Assembly: GCF_013348785.1 (NCBI RefSeq)
Contig: NZ_CP054691.1
Location: 2,046,001-2,110,000 of the forward strand
Reading direction: 5' to 3'
DNA: 64,000 bases
From: Gordonia sp. X0973
Lineage (GTDB): Bacteria; Actinomycetota; Actinomycetes; Mycobacteriales; Mycobacteriaceae
Within the stretch, counting starts at the first letter, position 1, and the number at the start of each line of letters is the position of its first letter. Below the pieces are notes generated by a model. The model ran no database searches. It saw nothing but the letters and a program-made list of their open reading frames with translations, and had not been told where the DNA came from. Positions 1 to 8,731 of the stretch are shown piece after piece. The position numbers and the translations under genes are program-made.

Positions 1-426
1 GTCGAGCAGTGCGGGAAGCGAGCCGATGTTGTGCGTGCCGAAGACGACGTCGACCCAGGGTGCGCGGTCGAGCACCGTCGACCGGTCCTTCTGGGCCAGG
101 CACCCGCCGACGGCGATCTGCATTCCGGGTTTACCGCGCTTCACCGGCGCCAGGTGCGAAAGGTTGCCGTACAGCTTGTTGTCGGCGTTCTCGCGCACCG
201 CGCAGGTGTTGAAGACGACGAGGTCGGGGTCGGCCCCCTCCTCGGCGGCGACGTAGCCCGCCTCCTCCAGCAGCCCGGAGATGCGCTCGGAATCGTGCAC
301 GTTCATCTGGCAGCCGAAAGTGCGCACCTCGTAGCGGCGCGGCCCCGCGGTCTGCGACGCGGGGCCCGCACCGGCGTCGGACACGGCGACGGGCCCGATG
401 TCGACGGGCAGGCTGTCGGTACTCAC
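1..426 (-). CDS. miaB: MiaB, tRNA-2-methylthio-N6-dimethylallyladenosine synthase (N-terminal part)
   Basis: Radical-SAM methylthiotransferase that adds the 2-methylthio group to i6A37 of tRNAs. Only the first 142 codons lie in the window; the gene runs off the left edge. Visible are the three cysteines expected for the N-terminal [4Fe-4S] site of the MTTase domain, in [23 protein letters not shown] and [10 protein letters not shown]. The radical-SAM CxxxCxxC motif and TRAM domain would lie outside. The start is taken as GTG at 426, which gives about 35 residues before the conserved TFGCQMN block. The gene is divergent from the gluABCD-type operon, so 427-501 holds both promoters. The family assignment is secure; the exact start is less so. 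Confidence 0.93.
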   Translation of the reverse strand, partial: MSTDSLPVDIGPVAVSDAGAGPASQTAGPRRYEVRTFGCQMNVHDSERISGLLEEAGYVAAEEGADPDLVVFNTCAVRENADNKLYGNLSHLAPVKRGKPGMQIAVGGCLAQKDRSTVLDRAPWVDVVFGTHNIGSLPALLD

Positions 427-501
427 GTCTTCCAAGGATAGTGCCGATGACAAATCGGCTTGTACTGCCATGCCGGCCCGGCGGTACTAGGGTGTTCCTC
501 T

Positions 502-1266
502 ATGACAGCGGCCGCGAACAACGCAAGTGCCCCGCCAATGGTCTCCCTCCGCGACGTCGACAAGCATTTCGGCGATCTGCACGTGCTGCGCGACATCAAC
601 CTGGACATCCCCGCGGGCCAAGTCGTCGTCCTGCTCGGACCGTCCGGTTCGGGCAAGTCGACGCTGTGCCGCACCATCAACCGCCTGGAGCCGATCGACA
701 GCGGGGAGATCTACCTCGACGGCACCCTCCTTCCCGATGAGGGACGCGCGTTGGCGACGTTGCGGGCCGAGGTCGGGATGGTCTTCCAGTCGTTCAACCT
801 CTTCGCCCACAAGACGATCCTGGAGAACGTCACGCTCGCCCCGATCAAAGTGCGCAAGATGTCGAAGGCCGACGCCGAGAAGACCGCCCTGGAGCTGCTC
901 GAGCGGGTGGGCGTCGCGGCGCAGCGCGACAAGTACCCGGCGCAGTTGTCCGGCGGGCAGCAGCAGCGCGTCGCGATCGCGCGGTCGCTGGCGATGCAAC
1001 CGCGGGTCATGCTCTTCGACGAGCCGACGTCGGCACTCGACCCGGAGATGGTCAACGAGGTCCTCGACGTCATGGTGTCCCTCGCCCAGGAGGGGATGAC
1101 AATGGTCGTCGTCACCCACGAGATGGGCTTCGCCCGCAAAGCCGCCGACCGCGTCGTGTTCATGGCCGACGGCGCCATCCTCGAAGACGCCGATCCCGAC
1201 GACTTCTTCACCGCGCCCTCCTCCGACCGCGCGAAAGACTTCCTCTCGAAGATCCTGGACCACTGA
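502..1266 (+). CDS. gluA: Glutamate-type amino-acid ABC transporter ATPase
   Basis: Cytoplasmic ATPase of a polar amino-acid (probably glutamate/glutamine) importer; about 254 residues, normal for the GlnQ/GluA family. Motifs run in order: Walker [10 protein letters not shown]-loop VFQSFNLF, signature LSGGQQQR, Walker B MLFDEP with the D-loop SALD, and the H-loop histidine in VVVTHE. The ATG at 502 is preferred to an in-frame ATG at 460, because conserved sequence begins shortly after it. A TAGGGT box at 488-493 would leave only 8 nt before it, giving a nearly leaderless mRNA. It is the first gene of a four-gene operon; its stop overlaps the next start (TGATG). The position beside recX matches corynebacterial gluABCD. 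Substrate specificity is inferred from family and gene order, not proven by sequence. Confidence 0.9.
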   Translation: MTAAANNASAPPMVSLRDVDKHFGDLHVLRDINLDIPAGQVVVLLGPSGSGKSTLCRTINRLEPIDSGEIYLDGTLLPDEGRALATLRAEVGMVFQSFNLFAHKTILENVTLAPIKVRKMSKADAEKTALELLERVGVAAQRDKYPAQLSGGQQQRVAIARSLAMQPRVMLFDEPTSALDPEMVNEVLDVMVSLAQEGMTMVVVTHEMGFARKAADRVVFMADGAILEDADPDDFFTAPSSDRAKDFLSKILDH

Positions 1267-2276
1267 TGCGCCTCCGCCCCGCGAGCCGATTGTTGGCCGT
1301 CGCCGTGCTGGGCGCGATGTGCGCCGCACTGCTCACCGCCTGCGGCAGTCATCCGCGCAACCTGCTCGCGTCGATCCGATCCGGCCACGTCATCCTCGGC
1401 ACGAAATACGACCAACCCGGACTCGGGTTGCGCGACCCCACGCGTGACGACATCGTCGGGTTCGACCCGTCGGTGTCGACGTTCGTGGTCAACCACATCG
1501 CCGACCGACTCGGCGTCGCCCACCCGCGCATCAGGTGGCGGGAGACGCCGTCGGCGCAGCGCGAGGCCCTGATCGGCTACGGGGAGGTGGACATGATCGC
1601 GGCCAGCTATTCGATCAACGCGGCGCGCAGCGCGAAGGTCGACTTCGCCGGACCCTACCTGGTGAACTACCAGGGGCTGCTGGTCCGCGGTTCGGACAAC
1701 ACCGTCAAGACGCTGACCGATCTCGACAGCCCCGACCGCAAGCTGTGCTCGGTGACCGGCTCCACGTCCGCGCAGAACGTCAAACGCCAGCTACCGCACG
1801 TGCAGCTGCAGGAGTACGACTCGTACTCCTCCTGCGTGGAGGCGCTGCGCAATGCGAAGGTCGACGCGCTGACCACCGACGAGGTCATCCTCGCCGGCTA
1901 CGCGCACTTCTTCCCGAAGTACAACCTGCGGGTGCTCTCGATGACCTATCCGCACGACACCTGCAGTCCCAAGGGCGAGTTCATCCCCGCCGGGCGCCCC
2001 TTCTCCACCGAGCGCTACGGCATCGGCATGGCGAAGGGCCAGCCCGAGTCGGTCGCAGCGGTGAACGACGCGCTGCGCGCCATGCTGGCGCCGCGCCCGG
2101 GTCGGCACTCGGTGTGGGAGGACGCGCTGCGGACCTCGATCGGCGATGCGAGCGTCGACGAGATGATCGCCCGCGCCGCGGCTCCCGGATCGCGGTTCAC
2201 CCTCTTTCCGAGCCCCGGTGACCTGTCCTTTCTGGATTCGAAATCGACTCCCTGCCCGACGGGGATGACCCGATGA
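1266..2276 (+). CDS. gluB: Glutamate-binding lipoprotein of ABC importer
   Basis: Extracytoplasmic solute-binding protein (SBP family 3), 336 residues, that captures the amino acid and delivers it to the GluC/GluD permease. The N-terminus is a lipoprotein signal peptide: a basic start, a hydrophobic stretch and the lipobox LTAC with the lipidated cysteine near residue 26. The mature part has family-3 features: G-x-KYDQPG, then 'VDMIAASYSINAAR' followed by 'FAGPYL', and a second lobe around 'CSVTGSTSAQN'. The start codon overlaps the gluA stop, and gluC begins inside its last codons, so the four genes are translationally coupled. The exact ligand is inferred. Confidence 0.9.
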   Translation: MRLRPASRLLAVAVLGAMCAALLTACGSHPRNLLASIRSGHVILGTKYDQPGLGLRDPTRDDIVGFDPSVSTFVVNHIADRLGVAHPRIRWRETPSAQREALIGYGEVDMIAASYSINAARSAKVDFAGPYLVNYQGLLVRGSDNTVKTLTDLDSPDRKLCSVTGSTSAQNVKRQLPHVQLQEYDSYSSCVEALRNAKVDALTTDEVILAGYAHFFPKYNLRVLSMTYPHDTCSPKGEFIPAGRPFSTERYGIGMAKGQPESVAAVNDALRAMLAPRPGRHSVWEDALRTSIGDASVDEMIARAAAPGSRFTLFPSPGDLSFLDSKSTPCPTGMTR

Positions 2277-2956
2277 ACGCGCTCTGGTCGGAGATGGGGC
2301 CGGCGCTGTGGCCGGCTTTCGCCACGACACTGAAGCTGACGGTGCTCTCCGCCATCGGTGCTCTCGTGTGGGGCGTGGTGCTCGCCGGGATGCGGGTGTC
2401 GCCGGTACCGGTGATGCGGTGGTTCGCCACCGGTTACGTCAACATCGTCCGCAACACCCCGCTCACGTTGATCGTGTTGTTCTGCTCGCTGGGGTTGTAC
2501 ACGAATCTGAGCATCGCGCTGGCGCCGAACGGGCCGAACTTCGTGAAGAACAACAACTTCTGGCTCGCCGTCCTCGCTTTCGTCGCGTACACCGCCACCT
2601 TCGTGTGCGAGACGTTGCGCTCCGGGTTCAACACCGTCCCGGTGGGCCAAGCCGAAGCCGCCCGGTCGTTGGGACTCGGATTCCTGCAGGTCTTCGGCAT
2701 CGTCGTGCTGCCGCAGGCCATGCGGTCGGTGATCGCCCCGATGGGCAGCGTGCTCATCGCGCTGACGAAGAACACGACGATCGCGTCGGTCATCGGGGTC
2801 GGTGAGGCCGCCCTGCTGATGAAGACGCAGATCGAGAACCACGCCAACCTGGTACTCGCGATCTTCGCGATCATCGCCGTCGGCTTCATGATCATCACCC
2901 TGGCCGAGGGGCTCGTCTTCGGCTGGCTGGCCAAGCGATTCGCGGTGAAGCGATGA
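2273..2956 (+). CDS. gluC: Glutamate ABC transporter permease, first subunit
   Basis: Inner-membrane permease of the His/Glu/Gln/Arg/opine class (227 residues). About five hydrophobic segments are visible, and a conserved EAA-type cytoplasmic loop lies around '[11 protein letters not shown]' followed by 'VLPQAMR'; this loop contacts the ATPase. It starts with an ATGA overlap on gluB and ends in an ATGA overlap with gluD. It should form the transmembrane heterodimer with GluD, served by GluA and the lipoprotein GluB. Confidence 0.9.
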   Translation: MNALWSEMGPALWPAFATTLKLTVLSAIGALVWGVVLAGMRVSPVPVMRWFATGYVNIVRNTPLTLIVLFCSLGLYTNLSIALAPNGPNFVKNNNFWLAVLAFVAYTATFVCETLRSGFNTVPVGQAEAARSLGLGFLQVFGIVVLPQAMRSVIAPMGSVLIALTKNTTIASVIGVGEAALLMKTQIENHANLVLAIFAIIAVGFMIITLAEGLVFGWLAKRFAVKR

Positions 2957-3822
2957 GCGCACAAGCCACCGTCCTCTACGACGCCCCCGGCCCTCGGGCG
3001 CGGATCCGCAACGCGGTCATCGCCGCCGCCTTCGTCGTCGTCCTCGCGCTGGTCGCATGGTGGGTGATCGCCCGCCTGGCCGACCGCGGCCAGCTCGACG
3101 CCGACATGTGGCGCCCGTTCCTCAAGGCCTCCACCTGGACCGTGTACTTGCTGCCCGGCCTCTGGGGCACGGTGAAAGCGGCGGTCATCTCCATTGCCGC
3201 CGCCCTGGTCCTCGGCGCGCTGCTCGGCGTCGGCCGGCTCTCCGACCACCGCGGCGTGCGCTGGTTCTGCGGGATCTTCACCGAGGGATTCCGGGCCATC
3301 CCGGTCCTGCTGCTGATCCTGTTCACCTACTACCTCTACGCGCAATACGGGCTGGTCCCGCCGTCGCAGTTGGCATTCGCCGCCGTCGTCACGGGACTCA
3401 CCCTGTACAACGGCACCGTGATCGCGGAGATCCTGCGCTCGGGTATCAACTCGCTGCCGAGCGGTCAGGGCGAGGCGGGTACCGCGCTGGGTTTGCGCAA
3501 GTCGCAGCTGATGCGGGTGATCCTGCTCCCCCAGGCCGTCACCGCGATGCTGCCGGCGTTGATATCGCAGATGGTCATCGCGTTGAAGGACAGTGCGCTG
3601 GGCTACATCATCGGATACGTCGAGGTGGTCCGTTCGGGCATCATGTCGGCATCCTTCTACGGCAACTACCTGCCCGCGCTCATCGTGGTGGCCCTGGTGA
3701 TGATCGTCATCAACTTCTCGTTGACGGCCTTCGCCACATGGCTCGAGAAGCGCTTGCGCAGTGGGCGCGGCAAACGCGGAGTGGTGGCCGCCGTGGAACC
3801 CGACGAGGCGCTGCTGCCCTGA
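2953..3822 (+). CDS. gluD: Glutamate ABC transporter permease, second subunit
   Basis: Second permease subunit, 289 residues, longer than GluC because of an N-terminal extension before the first membrane helix and a charged C-terminal tail rich in Arg/Lys/Gly. The EAA loop is present as '[15 protein letters not shown]' followed by 'LLPQAVT'. It is the last gene of the operon; the convergent recX gene ends 14 nt downstream. A very short GCCC/GGGC inverted repeat overlaps the stop, too weak to be called a terminator. Confidence 0.9.
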   Translation: MSAQATVLYDAPGPRARIRNAVIAAAFVVVLALVAWWVIARLADRGQLDADMWRPFLKASTWTVYLLPGLWGTVKAAVISIAAALVLGALLGVGRLSDHRGVRWFCGIFTEGFRAIPVLLLILFTYYLYAQYGLVPPSQLAFAAVVTGLTLYNGTVIAEILRSGINSLPSGQGEAGTALGLRKSQLMRVILLPQAVTAMLPALISQMVIALKDSALGYIIGYVEVVRSGIMSASFYGNYLPALIVVALVMIVINFSLTAFATWLEKRLRSGRGKRGVVAAVEPDEALLP

Positions 3823-3835
3823 CCGGGCGACACCG

Positions 3836-4363
3836 CTAACCCGTTTGGGCGTGTTCGCGGAGTTGCTCGCGCACCACGTCCACCGCCATTCCCGACGGGA
3901 ATCCCCGGCGCAGGAGCATCCCGGTGAGGCGACGGGTCATCGAATCCCGCACCGATCGCTCGGTGAGATCCGCGCTGGTCGTCGACAGTTTTCGTGCCAC
4001 GAGTTCGACGGCCCGCCCGCGTTCCTCCTCGGGGTCGACCTGCGCCAGCGCCTCCGCGACCACCGCCTCGTCGATCCCCTTGGCCCGCAACTCGTGGCGC
4101 AGGCCGACGCTGCCGCGCCGGGAGTATTCGCCGCGCGAGTACACCCATTCGCGGGCGAACTCCGCGTCGTCGAGGAGATTGTGTTTGTCCAGCCGGGCCA
4201 TCACGGCGTCGATCTCGTCGGCGGTGAAGCCGCGCTTGCCCAATCGCTCGCGCATCTCCCCGCGACTGCGGGCGCGCACGCCCAGCAGCCGCAGTGCGAC
4301 ATCCCACGGCGATGCTTTCCGGCCGGGCACTCCCTCGCCGTCGGCATCGGTGTCCCGCGCCAC
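3836..4363 (-). CDS. recX: RecX, regulatory partner of RecA
   Basis: RecX binds RecA filaments and inhibits recombinase and co-protease activity. The reading frame is open far upstream into recA. Conserved sequence starts only after the recA stop, so I place the start at GTG 4363, 11 nt beyond recA, giving 175 residues, close to the usual mycobacterial length. Recognisable family blocks are 'ALRLLGVRARSRGEM', 'ERLGKRGFT', 'LLDDAEFAREWV' and 'RGSVGLRHELRAKGI', which are tandem three-helix RecX repeats. It lies directly downstream of recA and should share its damage-inducible transcript. Confidence 0.93.
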   Translation of the reverse strand: MARDTDADGEGVPGRKASPWDVALRLLGVRARSRGEMRERLGKRGFTADEIDAVMARLDKHNLLDDAEFAREWVYSRGEYSRRGSVGLRHELRAKGIDEAVVAEALAQVDPEEERGRAVELVARKLSTTSADLTERSVRDSMTRRLTGMLLRRGFPSGMAVDVVREQLREHAQTG

Positions 4364-4374
4364 CGGAACCCCGC

Positions 4375-5439
4375 CTAGAACTCGACGGGGGCCGGGGCCA
4401 GCGCGTCCGGGTCGACTTCGGAAGCCGCGTCGACCGCGCCGGGGCCGATGCCCAGCTTGTCTTTGATCTTCTTCTCGATCTCGTCGGCGATGTCCGGGTT
4501 CTCCTTGAGGAAGGTTCGGGCGTTCTCCTTGCCCTGGCCGAGCTGATCCCCCTCGTAGGTGAACCACGAGCCGGACTTGCGGATGAACCCCTCGTTGACG
4601 CCGAGGTCGATCAGCGAGCCCTCGCGGGAAATGCCCGCACCGTAGAGGATGTCGAACTCCGCCTGCTTGAACGGCGGCGCGACCTTGTTCTTGACCACCT
4701 TGACGCGCGTCCGGTTGCCGACCGCGTCGGTGCCGTCCTTGAGCGTCTCGATGCGGCGCACATCCAGGCGCACCGACGAGTAGAACTTCAGCGCCTTGCC
4801 GCCGGTCGTCGTCTCCGGGGAGCCGAACATGACGCCGATCTTCTCGCGCAGCTGGTTGATGAAGATCGCCGTGGTGTTGGAGTTGCTCAAGGCCGAGGTC
4901 ATCTTGCGCAGCGCCTGGCTCATGAGGCGGGCCTGCAGGCCGACATGGCTGTCGCCCATCTCCCCCTCGATCTCCGCGCGCGGCACCAGCGCGGCCACCG
5001 AGTCGATGACCAGGATGTCCAACGCCCCCGATCGGATCAGCATGTCCGCGATCTCCAGCGCCTGCTCACCGGTGTCGGGCTGGGACACCAGCAACGCGTC
5101 GGTGTCGACGCCGAGCTTGGCGGCATAGTCCGGGTCCAGCGCGTGCTCGGCGTCGATGAATGCCGCGATGCCGCCCTGGGCCTGCGCGTTGGCGACGGCG
5201 TGCAGGGCCACCGTCGTCTTGCCCGACGACTCCGGCCCGTAGATCTCGACCACGCGACCGCGGGGCAGCCCGCCGATCCCGAGCGCGATGTCGAGCGCGA
5301 CCGAGCCGGTCGGGATGACCTCGATCGGCTGCCGGGTCTCCTCGCCCAGTCGCATGACCGAGCCCTTGCCGTAGTTCTTGTCGATCTGGGCGAGGGCCAG
5401 GTCGAGGGCCTTCTCACGATCCTGCGAAGCGGCGGCCAT
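4375..5439 (-). CDS. recA: RecA recombinase
   Basis: Homologous-recombination ATPase and SOS co-protease, 354 residues. Walker A is GPESSGKT at about residues 68-75. The Walker B region is '[19 protein letters not shown]', and the DNA-binding loop region '[19 protein letters not shown]' is intact. There is no intein: the coding sequence is continuous through the P-loop and L2, unlike M. tuberculosis recA. The start ATG follows a strong AAGGAGA ribosome site about 6 nt upstream. The 185-bp leader holds both a LexA-type SOS box and a RecA-NDp/PafBC-type promoter, listed separately. Co-directional with recX downstream and DUF3046 upstream. Confidence 0.98.
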   Translation of the reverse strand: MAAASQDREKALDLALAQIDKNYGKGSVMRLGEETRQPIEVIPTGSVALDIALGIGGLPRGRVVEIYGPESSGKTTVALHAVANAQAQGGIAAFIDAEHALDPDYAAKLGVDTDALLVSQPDTGEQALEIADMLIRSGALDILVIDSVAALVPRAEIEGEMGDSHVGLQARLMSQALRKMTSALSNSNTTAIFINQLREKIGVMFGSPETTTGGKALKFYSSVRLDVRRIETLKDGTDAVGNRTRVKVVKNKVAPPFKQAEFDILYGAGISREGSLIDLGVNEGFIRKSGSWFTYEGDQLGQGKENARTFLKENPDIADEIEKKIKDKLGIGPGAVDAASEVDPDALAPAPVEF

Positions 5440-5499
5440 GATGTCTCCTTGTGCGCTGTGGCGGCTGATGAGTCGCCGGTGGTCTCTGGTACGTGCGTC

Positions 5500-5522
5500 A
5501 CGCTATCGACGGGGTCTGACAA
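5500..5522 (-). promoter_or_regulatory. RecA-NDp (PafBC-type) promoter of recA
   Basis: On the minus strand TTGTCAGAC is followed after exactly 8 nt by TAGCGT. This fits the actinobacterial DNA-damage promoter consensus tTGTCRgtg-N8-TAnnnT, known to be driven by PafBC independently of LexA. It lies about 60 nt before the recA start codon. The consensus match is seen directly; function is inferred. Confidence 0.85.
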
Positions 5523-5586
5523 ACCCGGCTACTACTTGGACGCGGCGCGGTCGTTGTTCGGTTCCACCGCCGAGATTACACAGGGT

Positions 5587-5602
5587 TCGAACGTCTGTTC
5601 GT
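5587..5602 (-). promoter_or_regulatory. LexA SOS box upstream of recA
   Basis: TCGAAC-GTCT-GTTCGT on the plus strand matches the actinobacterial SOS box TCGAAC-N4-GTTCGA at 11 of 12 defined positions. It lies about 150 nt upstream of the recA start and between recA and the DUF3046 stop. This arrangement (LexA site distal, RecA-NDp promoter proximal) matches the dual control known for mycobacterial recA. Confidence 0.9.
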
Positions 5603-5624
5603 CAGCGACACGCCGCGGCGTGTC

Positions 5625-5819
5625 TCACCACTTCTGCCGCGGCACGTCGAACTCGCGGCACAGCGCGCGCCACACGTCGCGCGGGTCGACACCCGCTTCG
5701 ATGGCCTCCGCCCCGGTGCGCCCGCCGCACTCGGTCAGAACATGGTCGACCAGCATAGATGCGGCGGCCTGCTCCCCGAACTGCTCGTTCATGAGCTCGG
5801 TGAAGTCGGTCAGGCGCAT
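5625..5819 (-). CDS. DUF3046 protein
   Basis: Small conserved actinobacterial protein of 64 residues, starting MRLTDFTELMNEQFG at ATG 5819. It matches the DUF3046 family that sits beside recA throughout Mycobacteriales (Rv2738c position). The function is unknown. Visible features are a helical N-terminus, a 'LTECGGRTG' segment and a C-terminal 'DVWRALCREFDVP' block. The start is chosen because the family always begins MRLT(E/D)F; longer in-frame extensions are arginine-rich junk. It lies 10 nt downstream of the glycosyltransferase gene and may be co-transcribed with it. Confidence 0.9.
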   Translation of the reverse strand: MRLTDFTELMNEQFGEQAAASMLVDHVLTECGGRTGAEAIEAGVDPRDVWRALCREFDVPRQKW

Positions 5820-5829
5820 ATCGTCGAGC

Positions 5830-7017
5830 CTACGACAGCGCCTGCGCGACGGCGCGCTCGACCACGCGCACCGCATCCACCGTCGCGGCCCCAGAATCGG
5901 CGATCCGAGCGGCCGCCGCGGCAAAACCCGGTTCGTCGAGTACACGCCGCACCGCCCCGGCGATCCGTGCGGGATCGGGGTCGCGCACGACGATACCGGC
6001 GCCCAGTCGCGCGACCCGGGCGGCCAGCTCCTGCTGGTCCCCGCCGCCGGGCACCATCACCACCGGCACCCCGGCCCCGAGCGCCTTGGCGAGCATCCCG
6101 TGGCCGGCACCGCAGACCGCGGCGGACGCCCGCGCCAACACCTCGTCCTGCCGCCCGGTCCCGGTCACCAGCAGGCCGATCCGCGCACCCGGCCCGCGTC
6201 GGCATTCGTCGGCGGAGGCGACGCCCAGCCCGGACAGCACCACCCGCACGTCGCGGCCGAGCACATCGGCCCCGAGCCCGCGCAGCGCATGGTCGCCGAG
6301 GTCGCCGCGCCCGGTCGCCGCGGTGGAGGGCGCCACGACGACGAGCGGCTCCGGACCGGCGGGAACGTCGAAGAGAGTCGCGGTGGGCTCCCACAGCAAC
6401 GGTCCGACGAGATGGGCGTTCGACGGCCAATCCGGGCGGCGCACCTCGAGAGCCGGCCAGGTGGCGATCAACCGGGCGGCCGGGGTCTGCGGGCCGTACA
6501 GTCCGATGGACGCGCGCGCCGAAGCCCGCTGTCGCTCCCCGGTCGCGACGGCCCGCGCACTCATGGCCCGGAGCAGTGCGTCGCGGGACCGGCCGAGCAG
6601 ATCGGTGCCGGCGGGCAGGCCCATCCCGATCGGCGGCAGGCCGCGGGACTGGTCATAGAGGGGGTGCGGCGACAGCTCCAGCCACGGCAGCCCGGCGAGT
6701 TCGGCTCCCCACGCACCGGCCAGGGTGATGACGTCGCCGACCACCACGTCGAAGCGATCGACCAGTTCCGGTCTCAGCGCCACCGCCATCCGCGCGGCGC
6801 GCACACTCAGCTTGGCGCCGGCGTCCTCGTCGTCGTCGCCCGCCGTCGCGGCCAGGCCGGGTAGTTCCGCGACGGAGGCCCCGACGAGGCCGACATCGCC
6901 CCAGCGCTTACCGGTGAAGACCGTGGCGGTGTGACCGGCCGCGCCGAGGCGCTGGGCCAATGCGAACGCGGGGAACGCGTGGCCGGCCTCGTCGCCGGCC
7001 ACGAGGGCCACGCGCAT
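5830..7017 (-). CDS. GT-B glycosyltransferase (UGT/MurG-like fold)
   Basis: A 395-residue protein with a GT-B N-terminal signature, 'MRVALVAGDEAGHAFPAFALAQRLGAAG' in part, and a C-terminal nucleotide-sugar-binding region. In the latter, 'CGAGHGMLAKALGAGVPVVMVP' in part is the typical G-H-G...GVP...P donor loop of the UDP-glycosyltransferase (gtfA/UGT) family. It occupies the place of Rv2739c in M. tuberculosis. The acceptor and donor cannot be read from sequence. Start ATG 7017 is 8 nt after the pspA stop, so it is probably co-transcribed with clgR-pspA. In mycobacteria the genes following pspA encode PspM and PspN; here this enzyme takes that place. Confidence 0.8.
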   Translation of the reverse strand: MRVALVAGDEAGHAFPAFALAQRLGAAGHTATVFTGKRWGDVGLVGASVAELPGLAATAGDDDEDAGAKLSVRAARMAVALRPELVDRFDVVVGDVITLAGAWGAELAGLPWLELSPHPLYDQSRGLPPIGMGLPAGTDLLGRSRDALLRAMSARAVATGERQRASARASIGLYGPQTPAARLIATWPALEVRRPDWPSNAHLVGPLLWEPTATLFDVPAGPEPLVVVAPSTAATGRGDLGDHALRGLGADVLGRDVRVVLSGLGVASADECRRGPGARIGLLVTGTGRQDEVLARASAAVCGAGHGMLAKALGAGVPVVMVPGGGDQQELAARVARLGAGIVVRDPDPARIAGAVRRVLDEPGFAAAAARIADSGAATVDAVRVVERAVAQALS

Positions 7018-7024
7018 GGCGCCG

Positions 7025-7816
7025 CTAGTCCTGTGCGGGGTCGGCCTTGGCCTTCTTCTCCAGCGACGGGGCCGCCGCCCCCTTGCCCTCGGGCAGTTCG
7101 CCCATGCTCGCGCGGATCTGCTCCAGGCGGGCATGCCCGGCCAGCTTCGTGCTGGACGCCTCGACCTCGGCCATCCGGCCCGAAACGGAGTTGCGGGCGA
7201 GTTCCGCCGAGCCGAGCGCGTTGGCGTAGCGCTGCTCGATCTTCTCCCGCACCTGGTCCAGGCTCGGCGTGTTGCCCGGCACGGTCAGCTCACTCATCTG
7301 CTGCAGCGACGCGCTGACCTGCTCCTGCATCTTGGCCTGCTCCAGCTGGGTGAGCAGCTTGGACCGCTCGGCAAGCTTCTGTTGCAGCATCATGGCGTTG
7401 CGCTCGACCGCGGTCTTCGCCTCGGAAGCGGCGTGCAGCGACTGGTCGTGCAGCGTCTTGAGGTCTTCGACGGACTGCTCGGCGGTCACCAGCTGCGCGG
7501 CGAAGGCCTCGGCCGCATTGGTGTACTCGGTGGCCTTCGGCGCATCCCCCGCTGCGGTGGCCTGATCGGAGAGGGTGAGCGCCTGGCGCACGTTGGCCTG
7601 CAACCGCTCGACGTCCTCGAGCTGGCGGTTGAGCTTCATCTCCAGCTGCCGCTGGTTCCCGATGACCGCCGCGGCCTGCTGGGACAGCGCCTGGTGCTGG
7701 CGCTGGGCGTCTTCGATGGCCTGCTGGATCTGAATCTTGGGATCGGCCTTGTCGTCGATCGTCGCGTTGCCCCAAGCCTTCAGGTAGTTCATCAGCTTCA
7801 CGAGAGGGTTGGCCAT
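7025..7816 (-). CDS. pspA: PspA/IM30 envelope-stress protein
   Basis: PspA/IM30 family coiled-coil protein, 263 residues, homologous to the mycobacterial 35-kDa antigen (Rv2744c position). It is a peripheral protein of the inner membrane face that stabilises the membrane under stress and, in mycobacteria, binds ClgR. The start '[18 protein letters not shown]' is an amphipathic helix and is followed by '[14 protein letters not shown]', the classic family N-terminus. Long heptad-rich helices follow (about residues 30-220), then a charged Lys/Ala/Pro tail. The start was chosen at ATG 7816 because of that conserved helix. It lies 34 nt after clgR. PspM and PspN do not follow it. Confidence 0.95.
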   Translation of the reverse strand: MANPLVKLMNYLKAWGNATIDDKADPKIQIQQAIEDAQRQHQALSQQAAAVIGNQRQLEMKLNRQLEDVERLQANVRQALTLSDQATAAGDAPKATEYTNAAEAFAAQLVTAEQSVEDLKTLHDQSLHAASEAKTAVERNAMMLQQKLAERSKLLTQLEQAKMQEQVSASLQQMSELTVPGNTPSLDQVREKIEQRYANALGSAELARNSVSGRMAEVEASSTKLAGHARLEQIRASMGELPEGKGAAAPSLEKKAKADPAQD

Positions 7817-7850
7817 CGGTTCTTCACTCTTTCGTTTATGACGTGGTCGG

Positions 7851-8177
7851 TCAGGCGGCGGCGAGCCGGTCGGGTCGGGTGTGCGGATGGCCCGGGGCGG
7901 GTACGACCACCGCGGGCACCGACGCGGGGGCATCGCCGCGCAGCGACGTGCCGGCATCGATCAGGAGGTCGGCCAATTCGATCTCGAGGGCGTCGCAGAT
8001 GGCGGCGAGCAATTCGCTCGACGCCTCCTTCTGGCCGCGCTCGACCTCGGACAGATAGCCCAGCGACACGCGGGCCTGCGTCGAGATCTCGCGCAGGGTC
8101 CGCCGCTGCTCGGTCCGGGCATGCCGCAGGCCGGCGCCGAGCGCCTCGCGCAAGAGCACGGTCTGCTCCGCCATCAT
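7851..8177 (-). CDS. clgR: ClgR-type HTH activator
   Basis: Small XRE-family transcription factor (about 108 residues). The HTH is at about residues 20-75: '[22 protein letters not shown]' in part, followed by '[22 protein letters not shown]' in part, nearly identical in style to mycobacterial ClgR (Rv2745c). ClgR activates clp proteases and pspA after envelope stress. The start is uncertain. ATG-ATG at 8177/8174 follows AAGGAGG very closely, while ATG 8219 overlaps the cinA stop (ATGA) and would add 14 residues. I use 8177, which gives the usual family length. The C-terminus '[12 protein letters not shown]' ends in small residues, in keeping with the Clp-degraded tail known for ClgR. Confidence 0.9.
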   Translation of the reverse strand: MMAEQTVLLREALGAGLRHARTEQRRTLREISTQARVSLGYLSEVERGQKEASSELLAAICDALEIELADLLIDAGTSLRGDAPASVPAVVVPAPGHPHTRPDRLAAA

Positions 8178-8215
8178 GCCTCCTTCGTCACCGGTGCCGT
8201 CACCGGAAGCCGCTG

Positions 8216-8731
8216 TCATCGTCGTCCGCCGTCGCGGCGCACGCGCGCCAGCAATTCCTCCAGGGCCCGTCTGGCCGAGGTTAGTCGAATTTCCCACCGA
8301 TCGCCGTGAAGCTCCCACTCCCGGCTGTCCAATTCGTCGGACAGGGCCCGACGACGGGCGAACCCGCAGAAGACCGTTCCGGGTGCATGGCCGTCCTGCG
8401 GGTCGGGTCCGGCGACTCCCGTCAGTGAAACGCCCCAGTCGGCGTTCAAATTCCGTGCGGCGCCGATGGCCAGTTGTCGCGCGGTATTGGCCGAGACCGG
8501 CCCCTCGGCGGCGAGCACCCCGGGATCGACGCCGCCCAGCTGTGACTTGAGGTCGGTCGCGTAGACCACCACCCCGCCGCGCAGGACGTCGCTGGCGCCC
8601 GGTACCCCGGCGATCGTCGCGCTGAGCAGGCCGCCGGTGAGCGACTCGGCGACCGCGACGGTCAGACCGCGCTCGCGCAGTGTGTCGACGAGTTCTGCCG
8701 CGACGGTGCCGTGGGTCAACGGGTCAGTCAC
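8216..8731 (-). CDS. CinA C-terminal domain protein (NMN amidohydrolase type)
   Basis: A 171-residue stand-alone CinA C-terminal domain (PncC-like), expected to deamidate nicotinamide mononucleotide in NAD recycling. Family blocks are visible: '[21 protein letters not shown]' in part, '[17 protein letters not shown]' and '[19 protein letters not shown]' with the conserved GxAGP. The N-terminal molybdopterin-binding-like half of full-length CinA is absent, as is usual for this locus in actinobacteria. The start overlaps the pgsA end by 8 nt and its stop overlaps a possible clgR start, so pgsA-cinA-clgR-pspA read as one transcription unit. Confidence 0.9.
   Translation of the reverse strand: MTDPLTHGTVAAELVDTLRERGLTVAVAESLTGGLLSATIAGVPGASDVLRGGVVVYATDLKSQLGGVDPGVLAAEGPVSANTARQLAIGAARNLNADWGVSLTGVAGPDPQDGHAPGTVFCGFARRRALSDELDSREWELHGDRWEIRLTSARRALEELLARVRRDGGRR

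Noticed and set aside
4375..5439. Intein in recA, as in M. tuberculosis
   Set aside because: The coding sequence is continuous through all RecA motifs at normal length.
4294..6864. 856-codon open frame on the plus strand across recX, recA and the glycosyltransferase
   Set aside because: It is antisense to well-conserved genes, is rich in Arg/Gly/Asp as expected from GC-biased third positions, and matches no family.
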